Positions 8,364 through 17,970 of a stretch of DNA of 64,000 nt are shown one piece after another. Source of the stretch: Lentiprolixibacter aurantiacus (GTDB taxonomy: Bacteria > Bacteroidota > Bacteroidia > Flavobacteriales > Flavobacteriaceae); the NCBI RefSeq assembly GCF_026241225.1, contig NZ_JAPFQP010000004.1:124001-188000 (forward strand). The letters are read 5' to 3'. The position numbers and the translations under genes are program-made. The stretch's first letter is position 1, and every line of letters starts with the position of its first letter. Below the pieces are notes generated by a model. That model worked only from the letters and a program-made list of their open reading frames with translations. It did no database searches and was not told the DNA's origin.

Positions 8364-11300
8364 TATTGATGGTTTTTAGATTCGATCATGTAATAAACAA
8401 GGGGTACAACCAGCAGGGTTAGCACAGTGGAGGCTATGGTACCTCCCATAAGTGAAATAGCCAGTCCCTGGAAAATCGGGTCAAACAGTATCACAAATGC
8501 CCCAATAACCACCGTACCGGCTGTTAGTAAGATTGGAGTGGTACGAATAGCGCCGGCTTCAATCACGGCTTGCTTCAGCGAAATACCTTCAGAGAGGCGG
8601 AGGTTCACAAAATCAATCAGCAATACTGAATTGCGTACCATAATACCTGCAAGGGCAATCATACCAATAAAAGACGTAGCAGTGAAATAAGCGTCCAGGA
8701 GCCAGTGCCCCAGTACTATCCCGATAAGGGAAAGCGGAATGGCAACCATCATCACCACAGGGGCCTTAAAATTCTGGAACCAGCCTACAATAAGGATATA
8801 AATTATAATGATAACACCCAGAAAGGCAATGCCAAGATCCCGGAAGACCTCAAGGGTTATTTGCCATTCTCCATCCCATTTGACAGTGTAATCATCTTCA
8901 AATTCAGGCTGATTCATATACAATTCCTCCAGAGAATAACCCTGGGGCAGATCTAACTTCATGAGTTTATCCGTCATCCCGAGGATGGCATAAACCGGAC
9001 TTTCCAATTCACCTGCCATGTCTGCCAGCACATAAACCACGCGCTTCTGATTCTTGCGGTAAATGCTTTTGGGGCGTACCTTTTCCTCCATTTTGGTGAG
9101 ATCTCCAACGGCTACAAGTTGACCCGATTTTGATTTGATCATAAGTTGTTTGAGGTCAGTTGTAGTGGAACGTTCTTTTTCATCTATGGCCAAAACCAGG
9201 GGAACCTGCTCCGCAGCACTTTCATCATAAAGGTTAGTAATGGCCTGGTCTGATAGCGCCATATGCAGGGTATGTGTTATTTGCTCCGGTGCGATCCCGT
9301 TGAGCATGGCTCGCTCTTTATCAGCCACAAAGGCATACTGCTTCTGATCTGCCTCTACCATCCAGTCAATATCCACCACATCTTCGGTGTTTTCCAGCAA
9401 GTTGACCACATCTCCTGCCAGGGCTATTTGTCCATCGTAATCCGGCCCGTAGATTTCCCCAACTATAGTAGAAAGTACTGGAGGACCGGGAGGAACTTCC
9501 ACAATTTTGATGTTCGCACCATAACGCCTTCCAATCTCCTGTACCGCTGTCCTAACACCCTTGGCTATATCATGGCTCTGTTCGCTTCTGTTGTGCTTAT
9601 CCGTGAGGTTTACCTGAATATCGGCCATATTGCTGGCACCGCGCAGATCATAGTGCCTTACCAGGCCATTGAAAGTGATAGGAGCCGATGTACCTACATA
9701 GCTTTGGTAATTAACAACATTGTCCTGCTCAGACAGGTAACGGGCCACTTCCTGGGTAACAGCGGCTGTGCGCTCCAGAGTTGTTCCCTCCGGCATATCA
9801 ATAACCACCTGGAATTCGTTCTTGTTATCAAATGGCAACATTTTTACAGCTACCGTCTTGGTAAAGAACAGCATTATGGAACCGCCCAGCAACAGGAAGG
9901 TAATGCCCAGAAATGTCCAGCGAACCTTTTTGTTTTCGATAAGGGGCTTTTCAAATCTTTCATACAACCTGTAAATAAAGGTTTCCTGGGGTTTTTGCTC
10001 TTCCTGGGTCTGAGATTTACCATGTTTTTCCCTCAGGAACAGGTAACCCAGATATGGAGTTATGGTCAGGGCCACAAATAAAGACAAGATCATGGCTATA
10101 GAGGCCCCAATGGGCATGGGCGACATATAAGGACCCATCAAACCGGAAACGAATGCCATGGGTAGCACGGAGGCTATAACCGTAAATGTGGCCAGTATGG
10201 TAGGATTTCCTACCTCATTAATGGCATACAATGCAGCCTGCCGGAAAGGAAGCCGCTTCATCTTGAAGTGGCGATGCATATTTTCGGCTATGATAATGGA
10301 ATCGTCTACCACAATACCAGTTACAAAAACCAGGGCAAACAATGTAATCCTGTTCAGGGTGTAATCAAGCATATAATAGCTCAGCAGGGTTAAGGCAAAT
10401 GTGATGGGGACCGACAGGAAAACCACCAGGCCTCCCCTCCATCCCATTGCCAGCATAACTACAAAGGTTACGGCAATTATGGCCCCTATAAGGTGCATCA
10501 GCAGCTCTGAAACTTTCTGTGAAGCCGTCTGACCATAATTCCGGGTTACCTCTACATTTACTTCATCTGGAATAAGGTTGGTGCGCAGGTGCTCTACTTT
10601 GTCAAGGATCCTGTCGGCTATTTGCATGGCATCGGCCCCTTTTCGCTTTGCTACAGAAAGGGTTACCGCCGGATATTCTGAAGGGTACTGGGATGCCTTA
10701 GGGCTTCCCGGGCCAAAACCAAGGCTTACATAGTTCTGTGGCAGCCCCGGGCCATCGATTACTTCGGCTATTTGCCTGAGGTAAACCGGCATATTATCCT
10801 GAGTACCTACCACAAGATTCTCCACGTCTTCCCTGGACTTAAGGAACTGCCCTGTGGTTACGGCAAATTCCATATCGTTGCGATCAAAGGTGCCGCTGTT
10901 TAACTGCTGGTTGCTTGCCTGTATCATTTGGGCAACCGAAAGTAAATCCAGCCCGCTTGCAGCCGTTTTCTCCTTATCCAGGAGTACCCTCAGTTTGCGG
11001 ACCCGACCACCAATTTCACGGGTAGCCGAAACATCTTTCACTTTTTCCAGTTCATGCCTCAACTCCTGCCCGATCTGTCTCAACTGAAAGTCGTTGTACA
11101 CCTCACTCCACAAGGTTAGTCCCAGAATAGGAACGTCATCAATTGCGCGCGTTTTTACCAGGGGGAAGGTCACCCCCCTTGGCATGATATCCATGTGTTT
11201 GTTTATCTCGTTATAGAGCTTAACAAAAGACCTTTCAATATCCTCCCCAACGTAAAACTGCACAATCACCAGTGCCTTTTCCTCCATGGCTGTGGAGTAC

Positions 11301-11554
11301 ACGTATTCTACCCCTTTGATGTTGGATATGAGTTTTTCGAGGGGTTTGATCACCCGAGATTCCACCTCCGTGGGACTTGCGCCGGGATAGCCAACCAGTA
11401 TGTCGGCCATGGGTACATCGATCTGTGGCTCCTCCTCTCTTGGGATCAAAAAAGAGCTGTACACCCCGATGACCATAAAGACAATCATCAGCAAAACCGT
11501 CAGTTTTGAACCGATAAATGCTTTGGCAATTTTTCCTGCTATTCCTTCTTTCAT
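8363..11554 (-). CDS. RND efflux transporter, AcrB/HAE1-type permease
   Basis: A 1063-residue inner-membrane RND pump with the usual duplicated layout: TM1 near the N-terminus, a large periplasmic loop, six helices (about 335-540), a second loop and six more helices. TM4 has the proton-relay pair in FVTGIVVDDSIIIAENMHRH. It starts VYSSFLIPREEEPQIDVPMA, typical of a branch of HAE1-like pumps whose loops differ from the multidrug AcrB type. It would form a tripartite system with the adaptor (11598) and TolC protein (12705). The substrate is unknown; the upstream tandem Crp/Fnr-like operators suggest a sulfur or redox-linked compound. Confidence 0.88.
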   Translation of the reverse strand: MKEGIAGKIAKAFIGSKLTVLLMIVFMVIGVYSSFLIPREEEPQIDVPMADILVGYPGASPTEVESRVIKPLEKLISNIKGVEYVYSTAMEEKALVIVQFYVGEDIERSFVKLYNEINKHMDIMPRGVTFPLVKTRAIDDVPILGLTLWSEVYNDFQLRQIGQELRHELEKVKDVSATREIGGRVRKLRVLLDKEKTAASGLDLLSVAQMIQASNQQLNSGTFDRNDMEFAVTTGQFLKSREDVENLVVGTQDNMPVYLRQIAEVIDGPGLPQNYVSLGFGPGSPKASQYPSEYPAVTLSVAKRKGADAMQIADRILDKVEHLRTNLIPDEVNVEVTRNYGQTASQKVSELLMHLIGAIIAVTFVVMLAMGWRGGLVVFLSVPITFALTLLSYYMLDYTLNRITLFALVFVTGIVVDDSIIIAENMHRHFKMKRLPFRQAALYAINEVGNPTILATFTVIASVLPMAFVSGLMGPYMSPMPIGASIAMILSLFVALTITPYLGYLFLREKHGKSQTQEEQKPQETFIYRLYERFEKPLIENKKVRWTFLGITFLLLGGSIMLFFTKTVAVKMLPFDNKNEFQVVIDMPEGTTLERTAAVTQEVARYLSEQDNVVNYQSYVGTSAPITFNGLVRHYDLRGASNMADIQVNLTDKHNRSEQSHDIAKGVRTAVQEIGRRYGANIKIVEVPPGPPVLSTIVGEIYGPDYDGQIALAGDVVNLLENTEDVVDIDWMVEADQKQYAFVADKERAMLNGIAPEQITHTLHMALSDQAITNLYDESAAEQVPLVLAIDEKERSTTTDLKQLMIKSKSGQLVAVGDLTKMEEKVRPKSIYRKNQKRVVYVLADMAGELESPVYAILGMTDKLMKLDLPQGYSLEELYMNQPEFEDDYTVKWDGEWQITLEVFRDLGIAFLGVIIIIYILIVGWFQNFKAPVVMMVAIPLSLIGIVLGHWLLDAYFTATSFIGMIALAGIMVRNSVLLIDFVNLRLSEGISLKQAVIEAGAIRTTPILLTAGTVVIGAFVILFDPIFQGLAISLMGGTIASTVLTLLVVPLVYYMIESKNHQ

Positions 11555-11597
11555 AATGCTTATCCTTCTTTAGTAAACACCGTTTTGACCAGCACTA

Positions 11598-12686
11598 TTA
11601 CTGGATTGTTACTTTAGCTCCGTTATATAATTTTCCTTCCGCAGTGAGGACTAGCCGCTCCCCTGGTTTCAGACCGGATAGCACTGTTACGCTATCTCCT
11701 ATGGTCCTGCCAGTCCTAATCCACCTCAGCAGGGCAATATCCTGATCAGACAGAATATAGACTCCCGTCAACTGACCTTTGTTTACGAGGATGCTGGAGG
11801 GAATCATGACCTTTTCAGATGTTGCTTCCCTGCCTTGTGGAAATTGCACTGTGGCGTACATCCCGGACCTTACTCCAGGGTGATTTTCTTCCAAAACAAC
11901 CTTCACCAAAAACTGGCCTCCTGTATTCCGGGAAGAAGTGCTTACCTCGCTTACCTTTCCTGTAACCCACTTATCCAGGGATTTCAGGTGCACCTGTACC
12001 CCGACATCTTTTGAAATTCTGTCTATATCGGATTCCGAAACCATGGCTACTACCTGAAATTGATCCGGTGCTTCCAAACCCAGCAGAGGCATGCCCGGAT
12101 TGGCCATATCCCCTTCCTTGATAAAGGTATTGGTCACTACCCCGTCAAAGGGGGCCTTGATCTTTGCATAATCCATTTGGGCCAGGACTTCCTGCTCCAT
12201 CTGCCTGGCGGCCTCCAGCCCGGCCTTCGTCATCCTGTAGCGGGCGCTTATGTCATCCATTTCTTTCTGGGTAGCACTCTGTGATTCGTAAAGCGCCTTA
12301 AAGCGATTATAATCCTTCTCTGCATTGGCGAAAGCTGCCTCCGCAGAGAGAATGTTTGCGCGGGCCTGGGCTTTTTTGGCAGACAAATCAGCATTGCTTA
12401 TCTCTATCAGCAGTGCTCCCTGCCTTACTTTGTCACCGGGCTTTACATTCAATCGCCTTACAAATCCCATCATCCTTGTACTGATACTGGTGTTCTGTAC
12501 AGCCTCCAGGCTGCCGCTGGCATAGAAGGAGGCAGCTCCGCTATCGGAACCCACTTCACTTACTGTTACCGGAATCGGTGACGTTTTGGCCAATTCTTTT
12601 TCAGTGTTCGAATCCCCGCAGGAGACAATGAATCCGAGGGTTAATAACCCCACAATTGCATTTCTTAGTTTCATTATGTATTTCAT
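11598..12686 (-). CDS. RND efflux periplasmic adaptor lipoprotein
   Basis: A 362-residue HlyD/MFP-family adaptor. A lipobox (LGFIVSC) around residue 24 anchors it; the signal peptide may start at the internal Met5 (MKLRNAIVGLL). The barrel-sandwich hybrid halves are visible (VRRLNVKPGDKVRQGALLIE and KIKAPFDGVVTNTFIKEGDM) flanking a coiled-coil hairpin (about residues 105-165). It bridges the pump and the TolC protein in the periplasm. It is 44 bp upstream of the pump gene and 19 bp downstream of the TolC gene. Confidence 0.88.
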   Translation of the reverse strand: MKYIMKLRNAIVGLLTLGFIVSCGDSNTEKELAKTSPIPVTVSEVGSDSGAASFYASGSLEAVQNTSISTRMMGFVRRLNVKPGDKVRQGALLIEISNADLSAKKAQARANILSAEAAFANAEKDYNRFKALYESQSATQKEMDDISARYRMTKAGLEAARQMEQEVLAQMDYAKIKAPFDGVVTNTFIKEGDMANPGMPLLGLEAPDQFQVVAMVSESDIDRISKDVGVQVHLKSLDKWVTGKVSEVSTSSRNTGGQFLVKVVLEENHPGVRSGMYATVQFPQGREATSEKVMIPSSILVNKGQLTGVYILSDQDIALLRWIRTGRTIGDSVTVLSGLKPGERLVLTAEGKLYNGAKVTIQ

Positions 12687-12704
12687 TTACTTTTAATAAT
12701 ACCG

Positions 12705-14009
12705 TTAGCCCCTGGTCAGGAAATGCAGATAGGCCCGGGAATAATTGAGTTGAAAAATATTGATGTAATATTCAAGTTCTTTTTGTGCGTACTGCGATTC
12801 TGCTGCCAGCAGATCCGAGGTCTTTTCAAGTCCCTGTTTATATCTGTTTGTTCTGATCCGGAGTGCTTCCCTGGACTGTTCCAGGGCCAGTGTCGTAAGC
12901 TCCAGGCTACTTTGCGCATCCTGAAGCATACGTCTGGCTCTGTTTAGCTCTACCTGACTATTTGCTTTATATTGGGCCAATTCAAGCCTCGATTTTTCAT
13001 AATCGGCCTTGCTGGACTGTGCTTTTCCAAAACGCTTGGTTCCCTGAAGTACATCCCATTTCAATTCGGCCCCAATGAGATACCCATTGGCGGCTCCCTG
13101 AAATATATCCTGATCATGCAATTCATATACCCCAAACGCATTGAGACGGGGAAGGAAATTCATTTTTTCTGCCTGGTACTGTTGTTTGTATGCTCTGGTG
13201 GCCGCCTCCATGGCCCGGATATCCTTGCGATTGTCCAGTACAGGAGCCTCTTCAAATGGAATACCGGACACCTCAAGGGAATCGCTGGGTTTTAGTATCA
13301 TGAATCCCGTGTCGTTCATCAGCATGGAAAGGTAGTTGGAGGTGATGCCTAACTGACTCTCCGCACTCTGCAACTGATTTTCAACTTCGATGGCCCTGAC
13401 TTCTACCGCCAGGATATCGGATTTCTGGAGTAAACCCTGCTTGTATTGATCCCTGGCCTGCTTCAGGTTCCTCTGCACTGTTCGCTTCGCTTTTTGAAGT
13501 ACCTCAATGGTCTTATAGGCAAGTTGCAGTTCCATATAGGCCTTTTCCACTTCAAGGACCATGTATTCTCGCGTCCTTTCTGAATTAAGGCTGGCAGCCT
13601 CCCATTGGGCTTTGGCCGCCTTTCGTCTTGAAAAGCCATCCATATTTATCAGGGGTTGACTAACCTCCACGCGGGTAGCAAAATCTTCAATACGTTCCGG
13701 ATTGTTCAACAGGTCCGGGTTAAAATCGGCAGACACTATTCGCTGCTGATTGAGCCTTGATCCAAAAGCCATGAGGGGGTTTGTTGTGGTGATCCCCGTG
13801 TGAGAAATACTAACCGAAGGCAGCAACAACCCATTGGTTTGGCGGTATTGTCCTCTGGCCGACCAGAGTTCCTGCTCTGATATCCTGATCTTCAGGTTTT
13901 GTTTTTCCATTTGTTCCAGGACACTGGCCTTGGATATAAGCAAGGTATCCTGAGCAAACAGCTGAAGGCTGAAGAGGAATAATAGTAAGATAAAATGGAA
14001 ATGCTTCAT
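12705..14009 (-). CDS. TolC family outer membrane factor
   Basis: I choose the ATG at 14009, which begins the signal peptide MKHFHFILLLFLFSLQLFAQ; the frame extends upstream to 14030 but that would overlap the -7 box. The mature protein of about 414 residues has the two OEP repeats with long coiled-coil helices (QARDQYKQGLLQKSDILAVE and EALRIRTNRYKQGLEKTSDL), the duplicated YKQGL..(K)SDLL motif that marks TolC proteins. It is the outer-membrane exit duct and first gene of the efflux operon. Confidence 0.88.
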   Translation of the reverse strand: MKHFHFILLLFLFSLQLFAQDTLLISKASVLEQMEKQNLKIRISEQELWSARGQYRQTNGLLLPSVSISHTGITTTNPLMAFGSRLNQQRIVSADFNPDLLNNPERIEDFATRVEVSQPLINMDGFSRRKAAKAQWEAASLNSERTREYMVLEVEKAYMELQLAYKTIEVLQKAKRTVQRNLKQARDQYKQGLLQKSDILAVEVRAIEVENQLQSAESQLGITSNYLSMLMNDTGFMILKPSDSLEVSGIPFEEAPVLDNRKDIRAMEAATRAYKQQYQAEKMNFLPRLNAFGVYELHDQDIFQGAANGYLIGAELKWDVLQGTKRFGKAQSSKADYEKSRLELAQYKANSQVELNRARRMLQDAQSSLELTTLALEQSREALRIRTNRYKQGLEKTSDLLAAESQYAQKELEYYINIFQLNYSRAYLHFLTRG

Positions 14010-14027
14010 ATCTGAATTAATTTCCAC

Positions 14028-14094
14028 CAAAATTAGGGCGATGAAAGGCCGAAATCCGTAACCATTGTTACCTATTCCCGGTAACTAATGTTAC
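14028..14094 (-). promoter_or_regulatory. Promoter with tandem Crp/Fnr-like operators, efflux operon
   Basis: Two perfect palindromes, GTAACCATTGTTAC (14058-14071) and GTAACTAATGTTAC (14081-14094), are offset by 23 bp, about two helical turns. A perfect -7 box TAATTTTG reads 14035 to 14028 on the minus strand. The centre of the proximal palindrome is 29.5 bp from the first T of the box, matching a class-II activator site. A further GTAAC half-site follows at 14096-14100. Confidence 0.75.
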
Positions 14095-14145
14095 AGTAAC
14101 AACTACGGAAAATTGCTAAATCAAATGAGTAGAAAGACCCGGTTA

Positions 14146-14799
14146 TTATAACTTAACCCCAAATGCCAGATCGCCGGCATCTCCCAGTCCAGGGATAATA
14201 TAGCCCTTGGTAGTCAGTTCATCATCGATGGCTGCTATCCAAAGCTGGGTGTTTTCCGGAAATACACTGTTTACATAGTCTATGCCCTGCCTGGACCCAA
14301 TCACGGAAATGATGTGAATAGACCTGGGTTCCCCGTGGCTTTTAAGTGATTTCAGCACATTTTCCAGGGTTTTTCCAGTGGCCAGCATCGGGTCTGTAAG
14401 TATCAAGGTTTTCCCGCCAAGGGCAGGTGCCGCAAAATACTTGACAATCACTTCAAAATCGTCTTTTCCGTTTGGATGGTGACGGTAGGCTGAGATAAAG
14501 GCATTTTCTGCCGCATCAAAGTAATTCAACAGGCCCTGGTGCAGGGGCAGGCCGGCACGGAGTACTGAGCAAAGTACCAGGTTGTTGACGGACAGGGACA
14601 TGGCTTTGTTACCAAAAGGGGTTTGCACAGTACTTACCCGGTAGTCCAGGGTCTTGCTTAATTCATAGCTCAGGATTTCACCTATACGTTCAATGTTCCT
14701 TCGGAAACGCATGGAATCCCTCTGAATATTCACATCCCTCAATTCTGCCACGAATTGGTTTAACAGTGAATTGGATTCTGAATAATTATGAATGATCAT
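14146..14799 (-). CDS. upp: Uracil phosphoribosyltransferase
   Basis: A 217-residue enzyme converting uracil and PRPP to UMP in pyrimidine salvage. The PRPP-binding loop TLILTDPMLATGKTLENVL and the uracil-binding region near the C-terminus (GYIIPGLGDAGDLAFG) are intact. Also recognisable are the LVLCSVLRAGLPLHQGLLNY segment and a flexible hairpin. Length is normal for Bacteroidetes Upp. It stands alone upstream of the efflux operon in the same direction; the operators between them serve the efflux genes. Confidence 0.93.
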   Translation of the reverse strand: MIIHNYSESNSLLNQFVAELRDVNIQRDSMRFRRNIERIGEILSYELSKTLDYRVSTVQTPFGNKAMSLSVNNLVLCSVLRAGLPLHQGLLNYFDAAENAFISAYRHHPNGKDDFEVIVKYFAAPALGGKTLILTDPMLATGKTLENVLKSLKSHGEPRSIHIISVIGSRQGIDYVNSVFPENTQLWIAAIDDELTTKGYIIPGLGDAGDLAFGVKL

Positions 14800-14939
14800 A
14801 GCGAAATATTAATCAACAGTGCCGGATCTAATTTATACAACCAATAACGGGTGCATTCTTATCTTAACGGACAGCCATTTTAAAGATACAAAAGGGAATA
14901 TTCAAATGAAACATCCTTTTCAATTGTAAACGAAACAAG

Positions 14940-14967
14940 AAAAGCGGAGGCCAAACCCCCGCTTTTC
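14940..14967 (-). terminator. Terminator after the FadL-type porin gene
   Basis: On the minus strand AAAAGCGG and CCGCTTTT form an 8-bp stem around an 11-base loop, 40 bp after the stop at 15007. Confidence 0.6.
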
Positions 14968-15006
14968 CACCATTGAATATGGTATTATTGAGTAGTTAGG
15001 TAATTT

Positions 15007-16380
15007 TTATTGATTTCCGCCTGAATTCAGCCATTTGTAGCTGAAACCAAACATTACCATATCCGTGGTCATATCGTAAGACACTTCAGTACCAGGTATA
15101 GCCCCATTTGGAGGGAAGTTGAGTACCTGGCTCGGATCCAATACTGGTCCGCGTGTAGCTCCTCCACTATCCCCATGGTGATAAGTTGTATTCAATTGCA
15201 GTCGGTCGTTTACCTCATAGGTGAGGCCAAACTGGAATGCGTTTTTGATAATCGCCGTAGCCGGAATACTGAAAAATGCTAAATCATTATTGATCGGATT
15301 AGAACTATAGGTATAGCCTACCCTGATAGGAAGCTTGTCTATCCCTTTGAATTGGATACCGGCGGAGATTATGGAGATATTGTCCCATCCAAAGCCTGCT
15401 ACAGAGCCTGTGGGCTGACCGTTTACGATTGTCCAGCCACTTTCCTTGAATCCGGCGGTGTTCTCATAGTCTACTATGCGATAATCCAGTGCCAGATCCA
15501 CATTCCCCAGGGAATATCCAAGACCTAAGGAATATATTGCCGGGTAATTGATCTTGAATTCATTGGTGTTGGATGACTCATCCAGGTATGTATTTTCCAG
15601 TTCAAAATCGCCAAATGCCTGGGTAGATTTATAGGCAAGACCTGCCTTGAATCCTGAACCTGAATCATAGAATAACCCTACCTGTCCTCCTATACCGACA
15701 GCGGTTGCCTTGTCTGTCCCGGGATACCCGGAAGGACCAGGAGTAGCGGTTGGGTTGGGTAGCAACTCCAGTGTTGCAAAATTTAAATTGGGCTGTACCC
15801 CTATGGATAACTGATCCGTAATTTCATAGGCATAGGTAAAGCCTACCTGTAATAGAATATATTCGGATTCTATGCGGCCAAAACCTCTTTGTGATTGTGG
15901 TGCTGTTATAGGATTGTAAATAAAAGTGTCGTCTACCAGCTGTGGTGTCCGGGTTTCTTCAGGAAAAGTAACCCCAAAACCACTGATACCAAAAGCAGAA
16001 ACACCAAATGTGTGCTTACTATCGGCCTCTCCCCATACCACTGCCAGGGCAGGCAAAGGAGACATACCCCTGTCATCAGGAGTAGATCCACTGAAGAACC
16101 TTCCGGTGGGCTGACCAGTACCATCAACTTCGGGTACGGTTGCGCTTAATTCCGGGGATGAAAAGAACAAGCCTACATCAAAGCGCAGCTCTGTTCCATC
16201 AAATACAGAAATGGAAGCCGGGTTCCATTGCAGGGCCCCTGAAATATCAATAGGCTGTGCTGTGGCAGCACCACCCATAGACATATTTACTGATCCCACA
16301 CCCTGCATGATGTGGCCAGCCTGTCCGAAAGCAAAGGCCGCCGAAAACAATACCATTAAATTGAGCAGATAATTCCTCAT
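15007..16380 (-). CDS. OmpP1/FadL family outer membrane transport protein
   Basis: A 457-residue outer-membrane beta-barrel. The signal peptide is MRNYLLNLMVLFSAAFAFGQ. It is followed by the FadL N-terminal signature GHIMQGVGSVNMSMGGAATA, where the first residues plug the barrel, and by many alternating aromatic strands. The C-terminus ends in a short strand (MVMFGFSYKWLNSG). FadL-family channels import hydrophobic compounds; members near sulfur or hydrocarbon genes have varied substrates. It is divergent from the SQR operon and its promoter carries the same operator type and spacing as that cluster, which points to a sulfur-linked role. Confidence 0.85.
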   Translation of the reverse strand: MRNYLLNLMVLFSAAFAFGQAGHIMQGVGSVNMSMGGAATAQPIDISGALQWNPASISVFDGTELRFDVGLFFSSPELSATVPEVDGTGQPTGRFFSGSTPDDRGMSPLPALAVVWGEADSKHTFGVSAFGISGFGVTFPEETRTPQLVDDTFIYNPITAPQSQRGFGRIESEYILLQVGFTYAYEITDQLSIGVQPNLNFATLELLPNPTATPGPSGYPGTDKATAVGIGGQVGLFYDSGSGFKAGLAYKSTQAFGDFELENTYLDESSNTNEFKINYPAIYSLGLGYSLGNVDLALDYRIVDYENTAGFKESGWTIVNGQPTGSVAGFGWDNISIISAGIQFKGIDKLPIRVGYTYSSNPINNDLAFFSIPATAIIKNAFQFGLTYEVNDRLQLNTTYHHGDSGGATRGPVLDPSQVLNFPPNGAIPGTEVSYDMTTDMVMFGFSYKWLNSGGNQ

Positions 16381-16455
16381 AATTTTAAAATTTAGTTACA
16401 AAAAATATCCCGGAGCTTCCCAAAAAGCTGGGGTATCACGGTTAAATAGTCATGC

Positions 16456-16499
16456 CAAAATTATACTGCAAACAATCTAATTTTCATGATAAAAGTCAT
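16456..16499 (-). promoter_or_regulatory. Crp/Fnr-like operator and -7 box, FadL-type porin
   Basis: The palindrome ATGATAAAAGTCAT (16486-16499) is centred 29.5 bp from a perfect TAATTTTG box read 16463 to 16456 on the minus strand, 76 bp before the ATG at 16380. Confidence 0.7.
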
Positions 16500-16573
16500 A
16501 TATCACCCAAACCCCCATATTTACTTATATATAAGGTATAATTTTATTTAAATATCTGATTTTCAGTATATAG

Positions 16574-16655
16574 GTAACAAATGTTACATAAGGGGGTGCC
16601 GGGGGTTATTTATGATTTATGTCATGTTTTCCATTTGGCATCTCCACTAATTTTA
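16574..16655 (+). promoter_or_regulatory. Promoter with two Crp/Fnr-like operators, SQR operon
   Basis: GTAACAAATGTTAC (16574-16587) and ATGATTTATGTCAT (16612-16625) lie 38 bp apart centre to centre. The second is centred 29.5 bp from the first T of TAATTTTA (16648-16655), the probable -7 box of the sulfide:quinone oxidoreductase gene. Together with the porin promoter this fills the 328-bp divergent region 16381-16708; I see no gene in it. Confidence 0.72.
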
Positions 16656-16708
16656 CCCCGTGATTCAGACCAGATAAGGCGTCTCACCCAGTTAAAACAA
16701 GATTCAAA

Positions 16709-17953
16709 ATGAAAAACTTATTGATTTTAGGAGCAGGAACTTCAGGAACGATGATGGCAAACCATCTGGTATCCAAACTTCCTAAAAGTGAATGGCAGAT
16801 TTCTATTGTAGACCAATACAAAACCCACTATTACCAGCCGGGCTTCCTTTTTCTCCCTTTTGATATCTACACTACCAAGCAGGTCAAAAAGAATGGGAAG
16901 AAATTTATACCCAAAGGTGTAAACTATGTACAGGAAGAAATTGAGCTCATAAGGCCGGAAGCTAATGAAGTGGACCTTAAAAATGGGCAAACCATGGCCT
17001 ATGATGTGCTAATTATTGCCACGGGCAGCAAAATAGTGCCGGAAGAGATCGAAGGCATGAGCGGACCTGAATGGCATAAGAGCATTTTTGATTTCTACAC
17101 CTACGAAGGAGCCAAAGCCCTGAGAAACAAACTTCGGGAATGGGAAGGAGGCAAGTTGGTTGTCCATATTACCGAAATGCCCATTAAATGTCCTGTGGCA
17201 CCATTGGAATTTGCCTTCCTGGCCGACTCCTATTTCAAAAACAAGGGCATGCGCGACAAGGTAGACATCACTTTTGTAACCCCTTTAGGCGGAGCATTTA
17301 CCAAGCCCAGAGCCACCAAAACACTGCATTACCTACTGGAAGAAAAGGCGATCAAAGAAGTAACTGATTTTAACATCGAACGCGTGGATTATGAGAATAA
17401 CAAGATCATTGACTACGCCGATCAAGAAGTTTCCTATGACCTTTTAGTGACCGTTCCTACCAACATGGGAGACCCTGTTATCGAGCGATCCGGCCTGGGA
17501 GACGATCTTAATTTTGTACCCACAGACAAGGCTACCTTGCAGTCGCAGGAGCACGAAAACATTTTTGTAATCGGGGATGCCTCCAACATTCCCGCTTCCA
17601 AAGCCGGGTCCGTGGCGCACTTCGAGGCCGAGATCCTTACAGAAAATATCCTTCGATATATTGAAGGAGAACCGCTTAAAGAAGAGTTCGACGGTCATGC
17701 CAATTGCTTCATTGAAACCGGTAATGGCAAAGCCCTGCTTATTGACTTTAACTACACCCACGAACCTGTGGAAGGTACTTTCCCATTCCCTGGTGTGGGA
17801 CCATTAAGTCTGCTTAAGGAGAGCAGGACCAATCATATGGGAAAAATGGCATTCCGCTGGATATATTGGAATATGCTGTTAAAAGGTATAAACATCCCAT
17901 TTGTATCGGCTACCATGAACGAAAAAGGCAAAAAATTAGAAGAAGTATCATAA
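16709..17953 (+). CDS. Sulfide:quinone oxidoreductase-like flavoprotein
   Basis: A 414-residue FAD disulfide oxidoreductase of the SQR family. It starts with the dinucleotide fold ILGAGTSGTMMANHL, has an ATG motif at LIIATGSKIVPEEIEGM and the second FAD motif ENIFVIGDASNIPASKAG. It contains exactly two conserved-looking cysteines in catalytic positions, Cys161 (MPIKCPVAPLEF) and Cys333 (DGHANCFIETGNG), as in SQRs. The aromatic-rich C-terminus (KMAFRWIYWNMLLKG) would attach it to the membrane. It oxidises sulfide to a persulfide or polysulfide and reduces quinone. The next genes encode the sulfur carriers TusE/DsrC and DsrE-like protein. Confidence 0.85.
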   Translation: MKNLLILGAGTSGTMMANHLVSKLPKSEWQISIVDQYKTHYYQPGFLFLPFDIYTTKQVKKNGKKFIPKGVNYVQEEIELIRPEANEVDLKNGQTMAYDVLIIATGSKIVPEEIEGMSGPEWHKSIFDFYTYEGAKALRNKLREWEGGKLVVHITEMPIKCPVAPLEFAFLADSYFKNKGMRDKVDITFVTPLGGAFTKPRATKTLHYLLEEKAIKEVTDFNIERVDYENNKIIDYADQEVSYDLLVTVPTNMGDPVIERSGLGDDLNFVPTDKATLQSQEHENIFVIGDASNIPASKAGSVAHFEAEILTENILRYIEGEPLKEEFDGHANCFIETGNGKALLIDFNYTHEPVEGTFPFPGVGPLSLLKESRTNHMGKMAFRWIYWNMLLKGINIPFVSATMNEKGKKLEEVS

Positions 17954-17970
17954 CCATAATATTTTATACA

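Noticed and set aside
9263-10081. Long plus-strand frame (272 codons) inside the RND pump
   Set aside because: It is antisense to a well-supported pump gene, has no family resemblance and a composition expected from the reverse complement.
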